Source of the DNA: Glandiceps talaboti
Taxonomy: Eukaryota > Hemichordata > Enteropneusta > Spengelidae
NCBI RefSeq assembly: GCF_964340395.1
Contig: NC_135555.1
Coordinates: 18,804,115-18,868,114, forward strand
DNA: 64,000 bases
Direction: 5' to 3'
How positions within the stretch are numbered: the first letter of the stretch is position 1; each line of letters begins with the position of its first letter. The position numbers were made by a program, and so were the translations under genes. The notes beneath the pieces were generated by a model that did not search any database, was not told the DNA's origin, and worked only from the letters and a program-made list of their open reading frames with translations. Below are positions 13,301 to 24,445 of this stretch, piece after piece.

Positions 13301-16300
13301 CAGACTGTATCACTATGGCAACCAGTAGCACATCGATTGTTTTCTCTGTGTTGGAAACCTGAAGAAGTACAATTTGCAGCAGTTTGTGAAGTTCATTTTA
13401 TTTTCAGAAAGCAGTTTGGAGCTGTAGTGGTGACCCTTCCATTCTGTCTGTAAAAAAAACCAAAACGATGGAATCCATTTACAGGATTTGTGTGGATTGC
13501 TTTTCTATCTGGACGTCGCACAGATAGGGATGAAAGGGTTCCATGTTTTCATGTTATAGTGTATATATATAACATCAAACCCGTCCAAAGAACGTGAAGA
13601 GTCTGACATTTCTCTGTAAAACTTACAGGTAGCATACCTCGTCAACAGTGGATCAGAAGCCAATGATTTAGCCATGATGATGGCAAGACTTTACACTGGA
13701 CACTTTGACATCATTTCACTGAGGTACGTGACTTACTCAATTTGTCTGCCACTGATAATATTACTGTAATTGACCAATTCATTATGTTGAAATGCAATGT
13801 TGTGAATGAAGAATTTCTGATGGAATAGTTTGTTTACTTGCCTCCAAACATGGCAGTCAGTGTTTCAACCAGTCTGTAGTAAAGGGGGTATCAGGTACCT
13901 TGATCCTCAGCTGAAGTTTTCACCTGCAGGAAATATGTAATGCTTTGACTGTCAAGTAACGTAAGTTATTTTCTCTCCTGCACTTGTAACACAACAATTT
14001 GACCCTGTCGAATGTTGCAAGTCCTTTCAGTAAGAGGGGTATCAGGTGCAACACAGCAGTTTGACCATCATGCAGTGCAAGTATGCATACACACCGATAA
14101 CATTGCTTGTCGATGTTTTGATCTTAGGAATGCCTATCATGGAGGCAGTCCATACCAACAAGGCCTGACTGCAATGGATTCATGGGCTTATACATTTGCC
14201 AGAGGATTTGGAATTCATAACAGTATGAATGCTGACGTGTACCGTGGACCATTTGGTGGGTCGAACTGTCGAGACTCCTCAGTTCAGGTAAACTATCACA
14301 AAGAACATTAATTAATTGAGGTATTCAGATACATTTTAGACAGAGTTGTGCACCTTAGCTCAAAATATCTATTTCTAAAGACTTTTGTGGACAAAATATT
14401 ATTCTGACCGTTAGGGGCGCTATACTGGTTATTACCCAGGAACACAACAAACATCTACCTTATTCATTGTTACTACGGTACTTGACTGTACTCAAGAATT
14501 TGAAAAAATTCTGAAGCATGAAGTCATTGTCATTAGATTCAGAAGGTATTCCACCTGTTCGTTTTTTATATTTTAAAATTTTTAACGAACCATTATTGCC
14601 CATAAAAAGAGAGATCATGCTTTGGAGCAATCAGAGTGGTATTTGATAAAGAACCCCCCTAAGTATATTGTTTGATGTTAGATATTTTCTTAATTTAACA
14701 GACTAGTCGACAGTGTGACTGTACAGGAGGTCAGTGCCAAGCACGTAAGCTGTATGCAGACCAAGTGGATGATGTACTTAAACATTCATGTGCTAAGAAA
14801 ATTGCTGGTGTATTCATTGAACCTATCCAGGTATGTATAGTTGTTATGCCAATATCTTACTAATTTGGTATAGTGTAGTGTATACATAGGAGATTCCAAA
14901 ATATAACAAATAATGTTGAGTGTTGCATACTTACCTTGAGTCCGTGTTCACTATTAAAAGAAAGTCTTGGGGCAGGATAGTATGGAACAATTACGCTTTA
15001 TTACAATGTTGTCTCTCAGATACAAATTGTATTATTTTGTGATCCTTGCTATGTTGGTTGTCCACATATATAGCCCATCGGCTATAAACAAGAAAAAAAT
15101 GACCACCTTATCTAAATTGCAATTTATATGATACTCTCAAACCTTGGCAATCTGACTCCAATGAAAATCCTAATTACAGAAAAAAACATATATTTTCCAC
15201 CCTATTAACGTCCACTGGGATTGTGATGAAAATATTACAGCACCTTAATTTTTAATAAGTATTTGTGTAATCACAAAGAGTTCAACCTTTTCAATGTTGG
15301 GCATCTGATCCTCATATGCAAATATCCATAATAGGCAGTAGCATATAACATTAGGAATATTGCCATTGAAGCCATTTAGTCATATTTCTTGCTTCTGTGG
15401 TTTTGGCTCAAAATCAGAATCACTTTTTTTCATTCCATGAATATCTCTCGCAGATAAAACCATAAAGTCAAATTATTTTCCGTAGCCTCACAAAAGTTAA
15501 ATGAATTCTTGTTCACAGGGTGCTGGTGGTGTAGTCCAGTTCCCTAAAGGCTTTGTCAAAGATGCCTATGACGCTGCAAGATCAAAAGGTGGTGTGTGTA
15601 TAACTGATGAAGTCCAGACTGGCTTTGGTAGACTGGGAAGTCATTACTGGGGATTTGAAACACACGGTGTTATGCCAGATATTGGTAAATACATATTTTA
15701 CTGTGTACTATATCCGTAAAGGTTGAAATAGGTAACATTGCATGGTGTACAGATAATTGGGGGGAGAGGGCTTGGTAACAATACTGTATGTTACTAATGA
15801 GATAGCAGATGATACACTCATACATAAAAGGCCTTAAGCAAAAAACTCAATGGTAGCGGCTTAGTGAAGGATAGTGGAATGGCGATATGTTCCATAACAC
15901 AGTGCCAACAAATAAATTGTCAGGCTAACTTAGGTAATCTTTGAGCATGAAAACTGCAGTTATCAGAATCTCATCTATCAGCTGTGAACTAAGATTTAAT
16001 AAGGTTGTTTCTGAGTTGTTGTTTTTTGGACCATAGCAAAAATCTGCATAATGTTAACTGAAAAGTTATTTTATTTTAATTCATCTAGTAACAATGGCAA
16101 AGGGTATTGGTAATGGATTCCCAATGGCTGCCGTGGTTACAACACCAGGTGAGGAAATCACATGATTCACTTAGCCTCGAAGCAAATTTACCAAATTGAA
16201 ATTAATCCAAGAAACTACCTAACATCGACAATCAACTGATCATACCGCCATCTAGTGGTCAGCTGTAACTATGGGATTTATCATTCTGATGAGGATCATT

Positions 16301-18950
16301 AACCAAGATCAAAACCTCAATGCTAAAAACCTTTGAACTGCTTGTGTGTTATAATCTTTGCAAATCATTTGATCTACCAAGCTGATGAAAATATTTGGGC
16401 AAAAGGAATCCAACTTTATATATTTGTAATGATCTGAAAATACAAATAATAGCGCATATGATATTCTACATTCATACATTAAATAGGCAGTTGCAAAGAG
16501 GGGATGTTAAGTACTCTCAATACTGATCCAAATTTTGCAGCCATATTAGTATATCACTTGTTATTTTCTCCTTCATGCCATATATCTATTTTATGCTCAG
16601 ACATACTTTTAACAGTGGTTTTGTGTTTGTATTTACAGAGATCGCTAAATGTCTGACTGAAGCCATGCATGTCAACACCTTTGGTGGCAATGCCTTAGCC
16701 TGCACCGTAGGATCAGCTGTCATTGATGTATGTAATATGATGTTATCTATTGTATTCATCAGGTTAACAAATGATATTCGAGGAGTAATTTTAAATGTTC
16801 TCATTCATTTTCACCCCCCCCCCCCCAATGAAATGAACAAATTCCACTATTTTAAAGTGTAAAAATAGACCATACATGTATAGACCCTATTCCTTTCTTA
16901 CTTGGTAAATCTACCAAACAACTGAAACAGACTCATCATTATTCTTACGAATTCAACATTATTTAAGTGTAACTTGTTTACACCCTGTTGGCACACAGCC
17001 ACCACCATGTCAATGTAAGAAATGTTCAACTTGACAAGTTTGACTGTGATACACCCACACCAGGTGTCAACCAACATGCTGAATTTGGCAGATTTGCATG
17101 AACTTAAACTTCACTTAAGCAAACCCTTTGTCTTCAGCATGATGATGTTCAGCAGATAATTACCAAGTGAACACTAAACCTCATGAACATCTACGAAATT
17201 CAGTGTGCCAGTCAGAGCCTGGAATATATGTATTAATAATACGTTTCCAATCACCAGGTGATCGACGATGAAAAATTACAAGAAAATGCTGCTACTGTGG
17301 GTACATACTTCCTTGATGAATTGAGAAAAGTTAGAGATGAGTTTGAGATTGTTGGCGATGTCAGAGGAAAAGGTTTAATGCTGGGTATTGAACTTGTTAC
17401 TAATAAGGTGAGGTCACAATTACAATATCATTATCTCTACCCCATCAATAACCTATTTTGGATGTCCAAGTCTCTGGAGATTGGAAGTACAATTTAATTT
17501 TCATGAAAAGATGCCATGGAACTCTTTAACATCAACAAGCTCATGATTACTCAGCCATTTTGTAGTTTGCTGAAAGAAACATTGATTCTGAAATGGATTG
17601 TCAACCTAATTAGGTGAAAGGTCATGATATTTTTCAGAGCTGATCTTGTGGACTCATGATGGCTGTATGGCTAGGGTGGTCAGCTTGCAAATTTGAGCTT
17701 CCCCACTGCTGTTTGTTTCTGAATGGCTAAAGTCCTTGAGTAAGATTCGAACCACGATTATACCCCCATCAATTCAGCTGTATAATTGGGGACCTGGTAG
17801 GATAGAGGTTGCAATATGAATGCTTTAATCATATGTGCTTATAGAGGCTGCAATGGATTGTATGCTCCCCAGGGAATAGAAGAAGTATGAAGGTCCTGTT
17901 AGGCTGTTATAGGTCCATGCCAGGGGTAATAATTGTAAAGTGCCTTGAGCATAGTGTGGGAAAACATTATATAAAAACTAACATTACAATTTATTATTAT
18001 CTTCTATTCTATACAATGGTATAGCTCATAGTTTTCTAAGTTACCAAATAGATATAATTTTTGTCAAACATGTTGCAGTGTTCATGTATTCACATAATTT
18101 TGATTTCCATGGCCTCTTCATTCACATGATGTTTTGTATAAATGTACAATATCCATATTTTCAGGAATGCCGCACTCCCTTACCAGCTGCCGATGTGGCT
18201 GATATTTTTGAGGATACCAAAGATATGGGAATTCTAATTGGTAAAGCTGGAATTCATGGAAATGTAAGGATGACAAATTTATGAAATAAGAAGGAACAAG
18301 TAAAATTTAGAGTTCTTGAAATTAATATATATATATATATATATATTGGAGGGGAGGGGGGGGGGAGAGATATACTCGAAGGATCGAAGGATTATATATA
18401 TGAAAGATTGTTACTAGAGATAGCATTTACTTGCATAACTTGTTAGAGAAACCTCATAGCTATGAGCTTGTTGTTAAACGGATTCAACCAAAGTCAAGGT
18501 GAACGCAGTCTAATCTCGTATGGTAGACAGGCAGATACTTATTATATGTACTTTTTGAAATATTTGCTGATACTACCGGTAGCAAATAAGTCTTAATGAA
18601 GACCAACAAACTATACTGATATGTGAGTGTGATACATTCTTTCAAGCCAGACTACATAATTCTGCTGATGCAACAAAATCATGCAGATATTTTTTTTGAA
18701 AGTGGTGGTAAAGATCGGCCTGTGGTTTACAGTGATGGAGTGATATGGATCTCTACATTGCTTGTCTGTGTGATAATACTAACAATATTCTCATTTTATA
18801 CAGGTCCTTCGAATCAAACCACCTATGTGTATCACCGAAGCTGATGCTGAATTTGGTGTTGCAATACTAAGAAATGCATTGACCAATCACACAAGAAGGA
18901 AAGCAAAACGACGCATTGTCACCAAACAGAATATCGATATGTATGAGTGA
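4344..18950 (+). CDS. AGXT2: Alanine-glyoxylate aminotransferase 2, mitochondrial (13 exons, complete)
   Basis: A PLP enzyme of the class III aminotransferase family. The known mitochondrial role is transamination of glyoxylate with alanine, and of beta-aminoisobutyrate and dimethylarginines. Exons: 4344-4398, 7267-7352, 7892-8076, 11803-11926, 13629-13723, 14128-14287, 14702-14830, 15519-15684, 16089-16148, 16639-16727, 17258-17407, 18165-18263, 18804-18950. All introns are GT-AG and the phases agree, giving 514 codons plus TGA, close to the vertebrate length as I remember it. The N-terminus ([16 protein letters not shown]) is basic and acid-free, as in a matrix-targeting peptide. Visible motifs are NSGSEAN near residue 156 (cofactor phosphate region), DEVQTGFGR with Asp308 (pyridine nitrogen) and MAKG with the Schiff-base Lys338. 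FNTFGGN-type and GDVRGKGLM-type blocks follow. The related AGXT1 belongs to another fold class and does not fit. Exon 1 is short, so its start is the least certain part. Confidence 0.96.
5490..6480. repeat. Degenerate minisatellite in AGXT2 intron 1 (unit about 130-150 bp)
   Basis: About seven diverged copies share the blocks GTTTATCAACAAAGTTGT, CTTGGCAATGTGACAATAACATG and TTGACTGGTTGAGGGCGCA. Copies begin near 5500, 5655, 5790, 5945, 6085, 6220 and 6370. The array is intronic and non-coding. Confidence 0.8.
7565..7885. repeat. Degenerate short tandem repeat in AGXT2 intron 2
   Basis: A motif like GGTCATATGATAGCCAATCA recurs five to six times at uneven spacing (near 7570, 7650, 7680, 7720, 7765, 7800). 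It ends just before the exon 3 acceptor at 7891. Confidence 0.6.
8732..9081. mobile_element. Palindromic MITE in AGXT2 intron 3, TA-flanked
   Basis: The left arm starts AAGTGGCCATATGGATGAG and the right end is its reverse complement with one mismatch. The arms stay similar for about 150 bp inward, for example TTATCATGGCTTC and TTTGTAACTCAATA against their complements near 8945-9020. Both ends abut TA (8730-8731 and 9082-9083), which fits a mariner-type TA duplication; TTAA is equally possible because the ends are palindromic. It is about 350 bp long and has no coding capacity. Confidence 0.75.
9090..11800. other. Remainder of AGXT2 intron 3
   Basis: AT-rich intronic sequence. It includes a GT-rich microsatellite at 11660-11700 and a short copy near 11085-11115 of a dispersed motif (GGTAAGG...CCCTGGTAACAAAGAGG) also seen near 6885 and 56845. 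No exon is missing here, because exons 3 and 4 join in frame. Confidence 0.5.
17635..17999 (+). mobile_element. Old tRNA-derived SINE in AGXT2 intron 11
   Basis: It aligns along its length with the SINEs at 22875 and 26903. Shared blocks are TGGCTAAAGTCCTTGAG, CAGCTGTATAA.TGGGGACC and CCAGGGGTAATAATTGTAAAG. The tail (ATTATATAAAAACTAACATTA) is decayed, so this is the oldest of the three plus-strand copies. Confidence 0.8.
18323..18370. repeat. (TA)n and G-rich tract in AGXT2 intron 12
   Basis: A short TA run is followed directly by a purine-rich GGAGGGGAGGGGGGGGG tract. Both are simple sequence. Confidence 0.8.
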
Positions 18951-19639
18951 AAACAACGTTGTTATGACAACTATAAAGACAATCCTGTGTTCTGAAAGTT
19001 CTCCTGGTTTAATTCATCTTAAAGATGTTGACAACATATTTAGCACTGCTCAGTAGAGGATACTCAAGAATTTGCTGGTTCTTACGGAAAAGATTTAACA
19101 CCAACACCTTTGAAAATCATGATATTTGGTTTTTAGGTTGCTGTACAGACTTGTGCAGTAAATTGAAATTTTGCCATCTTCATTCAAAATGGATGCCAAA
19201 TGCTGTGTAGATACTTTAAAAAAAAAGAAAAAAAGGAAATGTTTACTATATTTCCTTCTCTGACTGGTCAACACCCTGAGCACATTTATTCCTTGTTATA
19301 CAGAAAGCTTGCTTTGAACATTATTTTGCTAAAGTTTTACACAATATTTTGCAAAATGATTAAAATTTCAAGTTATCAGATGTTTTTGATGAAGTAGTTA
19401 CATTTCCTAGAAAGCTTTAGTAAAAGTATGATCAGGCCAAAATGAAAAAAAATTGTGTGTTTCCAATAACCCAACCGACCGTTGTTTAATTAAGCCATCA
19501 ACCCTAAACTCTTTTTAAACATTTAAAACAAAATGATAAGAAATTCTCTTCTTGACCTTCATGTACAGCTGTTTTCTTTCCCTAGTGTAGTCTAACAGAC
19601 GTTTCGTTTTGTTTTGGATCAAAGCAATATTTTTTCGAA

Positions 19640-19673
19640 AATAAAAACACTTAAAAAGATAAAGTAAAATAAA
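19640..19673 (+). promoter_or_regulatory. Candidate polyadenylation signals for AGXT2
   Basis: AATAAA hexamers occur at 19640-19645 and 19668-19673, about 700 bp after the AGXT2 stop. They are the first canonical hexamers I found downstream. In AT-rich DNA such hexamers are common, so the assignment is tentative. Confidence 0.3.
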
Positions 19674-20189
19674 ATCGTAACCTACTTAGCCTACTTTCCG
19701 AGGCCATGTTACATGCCAAGATTCCCCAGCACAAACGCTGTAGGTTGGAAATAATTTCCATGTGAAAAGATACCTTACTTGAGGTGTGAACTGAGTGTCA
19801 ATCGGTTATTGCCATGAAAATATCACTGTTTGCTCTTGAGTTAAAACCCCAAGGTTTTAATCCCATAAACATTGTGATCTTTTGTTCCACTTGATTGGTA
19901 GTTTATTTACTCTCTGGGTAGTCATAAAGCCATTAATTCGGTAACGCAGAATTTTTTCCACGTTTAGGGGATTAGCTTAGATACATGGTTTGTGTTGGCC
20001 AATCCCCACATGATTGGAAACACACAATATTTTTCTTAGCCTTACTGATGTACATTGTAATTTTTATACAAGTATATTTGTCTGTTTTTATTTACGGGCT
20101 TAGCTCTTTGTATCTGCAGCTGATGCTTTTAGGACATTTCCTATAAAGAATAATTTTTGAACAATTGTAAAATATTGTTGCAGACAGTG

Positions 20190-20860
20190 CAGTGAACAAA
20201 AACTTCAGAATTAGTATTTTAGAGTTTTCAAAGAGTGGACAAAAACTTATGAATTTCAGAATTACTGTTTGAGAGTTTTCAGACAAACAAAAGTGGACAA
20301 AAACTTCTGAATTTGAGATTGACAATTTTACAGTTTTCAAAAGTGGACAAAAACTTCAGAATTAGAATTTTAGAGTTTTCAAAAAGTGGACAAACCTTCA
20401 CTATTTAACAGTTTCCAAACTGGACAAAAATGAAAAAATTGACAAAACTCACTATGTCAAGTTACAGTTTTCAAACACTGGACAAAAACTTTAGTTTGAC
20501 AGATTCCAAACTGGACAAAAAGTAACAAATGTTGCAAAACTCAAAATTTCAGAATTACTGTTACAGTTTTTAAATAGTGGACAGAAACTTTGGAATTTCA
20601 GAATTACTATTGTACAGTTTCTAAACAGTGGACTAAAACTTCAATATTTCTGAATTACTATTTGAAATTTATCAACCCGTGGACAAAATCTTCCGAGTGA
20701 CTATTTTAGAGTTTTCAAACAGTGGAAAAAAAACTTAAACATTTTGGAATTACTCTTTTGCAGTTTCCAAACATTGAAGGAAGACTTCAAATTACTATTC
20801 TGGAATTTTTTAACAAAAGGTGGACAAAATCTTCAAAATTCTTACTCTTTTTATGGACTC
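20190..20860. repeat. Degenerate minisatellite (unit about 45-65 bp)
   Basis: About eleven irregular copies of a unit built on AGTGGACAAAAACTTCAGAATT and TTTTAGAGTTTTCAAA. Copy length drifts from about 45 to 65 bp and the last copies fade near 20850. The open frames across it reflect the repeat and not a gene. Confidence 0.85.
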
Positions 20861-21654
20861 AACAAGCTATACAATTCCAGAAAGAGCTCTGGTGCTTGTT
20901 TGGTGGTTTTTTATATTGAACTAGTACACTATACCTGCTCTCAGCCCAGAGTGAAGGTCGAGGTGTCAAAGTTCAAAGGGCAATATTAGCATAATTGAAA
21001 GACATTCACAACGGTAATGGACATTAGTTATACAATTTCCTTACATTGTATGGTGTTTGTGTAACATTTATTTTTAGATATTAATCGAAATAAATAAATT
21101 TTATTATACTATTAATTGACTTCTACTCTTCTTTGAAATTTATGTAATGAGAACCATACAATTTATATTAATTTAGATTGGCCTCAAACCTGTTATCATC
21201 GAGTATTCTTGTTGTCATAGGAACATTGTTAGAGGTGTGGTAATTCATATCATGACGTCATAACCTCAAGTGACAGTGTGATTCACACAAACATGTTTGA
21301 TAGGACTGGATTAGTGTATCCATGGTGTCACGTAGTGGCCATTCGTCATTCAGACTACACTACAGTCTATCTGGTTAATAATACCACATTTATGGTTTGT
21401 TCAACATGCAGACATGTGGCTAACTGATTTGTTTTAATATAGCAGAACTTGGAAACTTCATTTATGGAAAACAATAGTGCCAATGGCATTCAATGACGTC
21501 ATAAGGAGAAATTAGTTAACAAGCTTAAGGTCATAGGTCACCCTCAATGTCCCTTGTTGATATTGGTTTGTAATGATTATACACATCTATAACTATATAC
21601 TTTCTGAAAGCTCTTGATTCACTCTTTTCAATGACATTGGTAACATTTATACGC
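20861..21654. other. Intergenic, no gene recognised
   Basis: AT-rich spacer with AATAAATAAA near 21090. I see no exon, RNA or further repeat in it. Confidence 0.45.
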
Positions 21655-21870
21655 GATAATTTGCATTTTTGGTTCAACAAAAATTAGCTCCTTCAAATGA
21701 CGACCAACAATAGAAAACAATGCACGTCAGTGGCTATAAAACTGTGTTTTAGATTCCCGATTGAGAAAGTAAGACGGATCTAAATGAGACATACCGTACC
21801 CGGTTTATTTGGATAGTGTTTCTTCGTAACATAAACAGATAGGAAAAAATTGAGACACCATAATATTTAC
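21655..21870. mobile_element. Palindromic MITE-like element, copy 2 (one arm lost)
   Basis: 21655-21720 matches the reverse complement of 2409-2480, with the shared block CAACAAAAATTAGCTCC. 21725-21860 matches the interior of copy 1 in direct orientation, with blocks GAAAGTAAGACGGAT and AACAGATAGGAAAAA. The right arm breaks off after GAGACACCATAA near 21870. Outer arm and interior sit in opposite relative order from copy 1, as expected if the parent element was a full palindrome and each copy kept different parts. Confidence 0.7.
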
Positions 21871-22194
21871 TGACCGTAATGTGTCCCTCTTTATGTACAC
21901 TGACTCATTCATACTGACAGACTACTAACTGTTATATTTGTAAAGAAACTTGTTGATACTATATTACTATAAATGAGTCCTTGATAACTCTCCGTGTTAT
22001 CATTAGATTTGTAGTCTCACCGCATGGTGGCGCTAAGCCTGTAGGTGTCAGGACAGCGCGTAATGGTTGACCATCATGTTTGGTGATTGATCGTCTACAG
22101 GTAGTTCCAAATTGAATTTCCGCAGTGCGCTCACAAACACCAAGAATATAATCATTTTGGCTAACTGCTTGCCAAGACATGACCTTGGACCTGG

Positions 22195-22874
<680 letters not shown>

Positions 22875-23240
22875 TGTGGAGTCATGATGGGTAAATGGTT
22901 AGCGTGACCGGCTTGGAATCTACAGGTTGCAGGTTTGAGCCCCGTCGCTGCCTGCTATTTGTTTCTGAGTGGCTAAAGTCCTTGGGCAAGATTTGAACCA
23001 CGATTGTGCCTCAGTCAACCCAGCTGTATAACTGGGGACCTGGTAGAATGTAGGTTGCAATGTGAAGGCTTTAATCCTATGCGCTTAAATGGCTGCAATG
23101 GATTGTATGCATCCAAAGAGTTGAGGAAGACTAAAGGGTCGCTGTGCCGTTCTGATCCGAGCCAGGGGTAATAATTGTAAAGCGCTTTGAGCACGGAGTG
23201 GAAAAGCGCTATATAAGAACCCAACATTATTATTATTATT
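22875..23240 (+). mobile_element. tRNA-derived SINE with L2-like tail, copy A
   Basis: The head contains pol III boxes in tRNA order: an A-box-like TGGTTAGCGTGACCGGC near 22897, then a B-box-like GGTTGCAGGTTTGAGCCCC near 22925. A central body of about 200 bp follows, then a 3' end GTAAAGCGCTTTGAGCACGG...GCGCTATATAAG that resembles L2/CR1-clade LINE tails. It closes with an ATT microsatellite. The copy at 26903 is about equally well kept, so both are fairly young. A partner LINE would be needed for retrotransposition. Confidence 0.88.
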
Positions 23241-23639
23241 AAATCATAAGCACCGTTGAGGGCGCTAATTTTGTGGACGTGGACCCAAAAGTCATTTTTA
23301 TTTGATTAATCGCGTACAAAGCTAAAATATGGTTTACCCGCAAGCGCATGTGATTCTGCAATAATTTTCAGGGGATACGATATTACGATAAAGTTATTGT
23401 ACATAACATTTTCAACAAATATCCATGGGCCGGTTGCAGCGTTTAGTGTGTGAATTGAACGCCGTTCAAAGCTACAGCTAAGGATGAAAGGCTAGGAGAA
23501 GGAACAACAACGAATACACAAAAGAGTTTTTTTCACATGTATTTATTGATTTAGAACTGATTTAGGAAATCGAAATCGAAAGAAAGTTACAATATGCTTC
23601 CCATAACATGTGTTATATTGTGTGATTGAACGTATTACA

Positions 23640-24030
23640 ACGAGTAACACTGAAGTAAAGCTCTTTCTCTACGTACTACACCCATTTATAACATTCATAT
23701 TACAACTGGTAACACTGAAGTAAAGCTCTTTCTCTACGTACTACACCCATTTATAGCATTCATATTACAACTGGTAACACTGAAGTAAAGCACTTTCTCT
23801 ACGTACTACACCCATTTATAACATTCATATTACAACTGGTAACACTGAAGTAAAGCACTTTCTCTACGTACTGCACTCGTTTTATAACATTCATATTACA
23901 ACTGGTAACACTGAAGTAAAACACTTTCTCTATGTACTACACTCATTTATAACATTCATATTACAACTGGTAACACTGAAGTAAAGCACTTTCTCTACGT
24001 ACTACACTCATTTATAACATTCATATCAAA
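23640..24030. repeat. 65-bp tandem repeat, about six copies
   Basis: The unit contains CAACTGGTAACACTGAAG, TAAAGCACTTTCTCTACGTA and CACCCATTTATAACATTC. Successive copies start 65-66 bp apart (23644, 23709, 23774, 23839, 23905, 23970) and differ at few positions, so the array is young. There are no unique spacers. It lies just beyond the 3' end of the minus-strand LDLa gene. Confidence 0.92.
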
Positions 24031-24445
24031 TCAAGTGGAAAAGTATACTTTTTTTCAATTGGTTTATTAAAACGTCCAGCATGTGCTCTTTCTAATATCT
24101 TCAATTAACAAATGAAACAGTATACTTTTACACTTGATATGTGTATGCTATAACGATTGTGGTACATACAGCGCTAGCTCTTTACGTTGGTGTTATGGGT
24201 TGTATAAACTAACATGATGGTGCTGCTTAACGTCCATTTATTATGGTTTTTCTATAATATCGATTTTTAATATTGTTTGGCGTGTATTATCACTGAACAA
24301 GCCGTAAACACTACTCATTAATTATGATACTCTACCAAAGAGAACAATATAACGTTAACAACTATTGGAAGTAATGTAGTCCGTTATAAATTAATATCAT
24401 ACCAACACCATGGCAACAAATAATTGGAGAATAGGGAGTTAATGT

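Noticed and set aside
22890-22945. Functional tRNA gene
   Set aside because: The A- and B-box-like sequences belong to the head of a repeated SINE with a body and LINE-like tail. No tRNA cloverleaf is completed.
23640-24030. CRISPR array
   Set aside because: The 65-bp units are contiguous with no unique spacers, and the genome is clearly eukaryotic.
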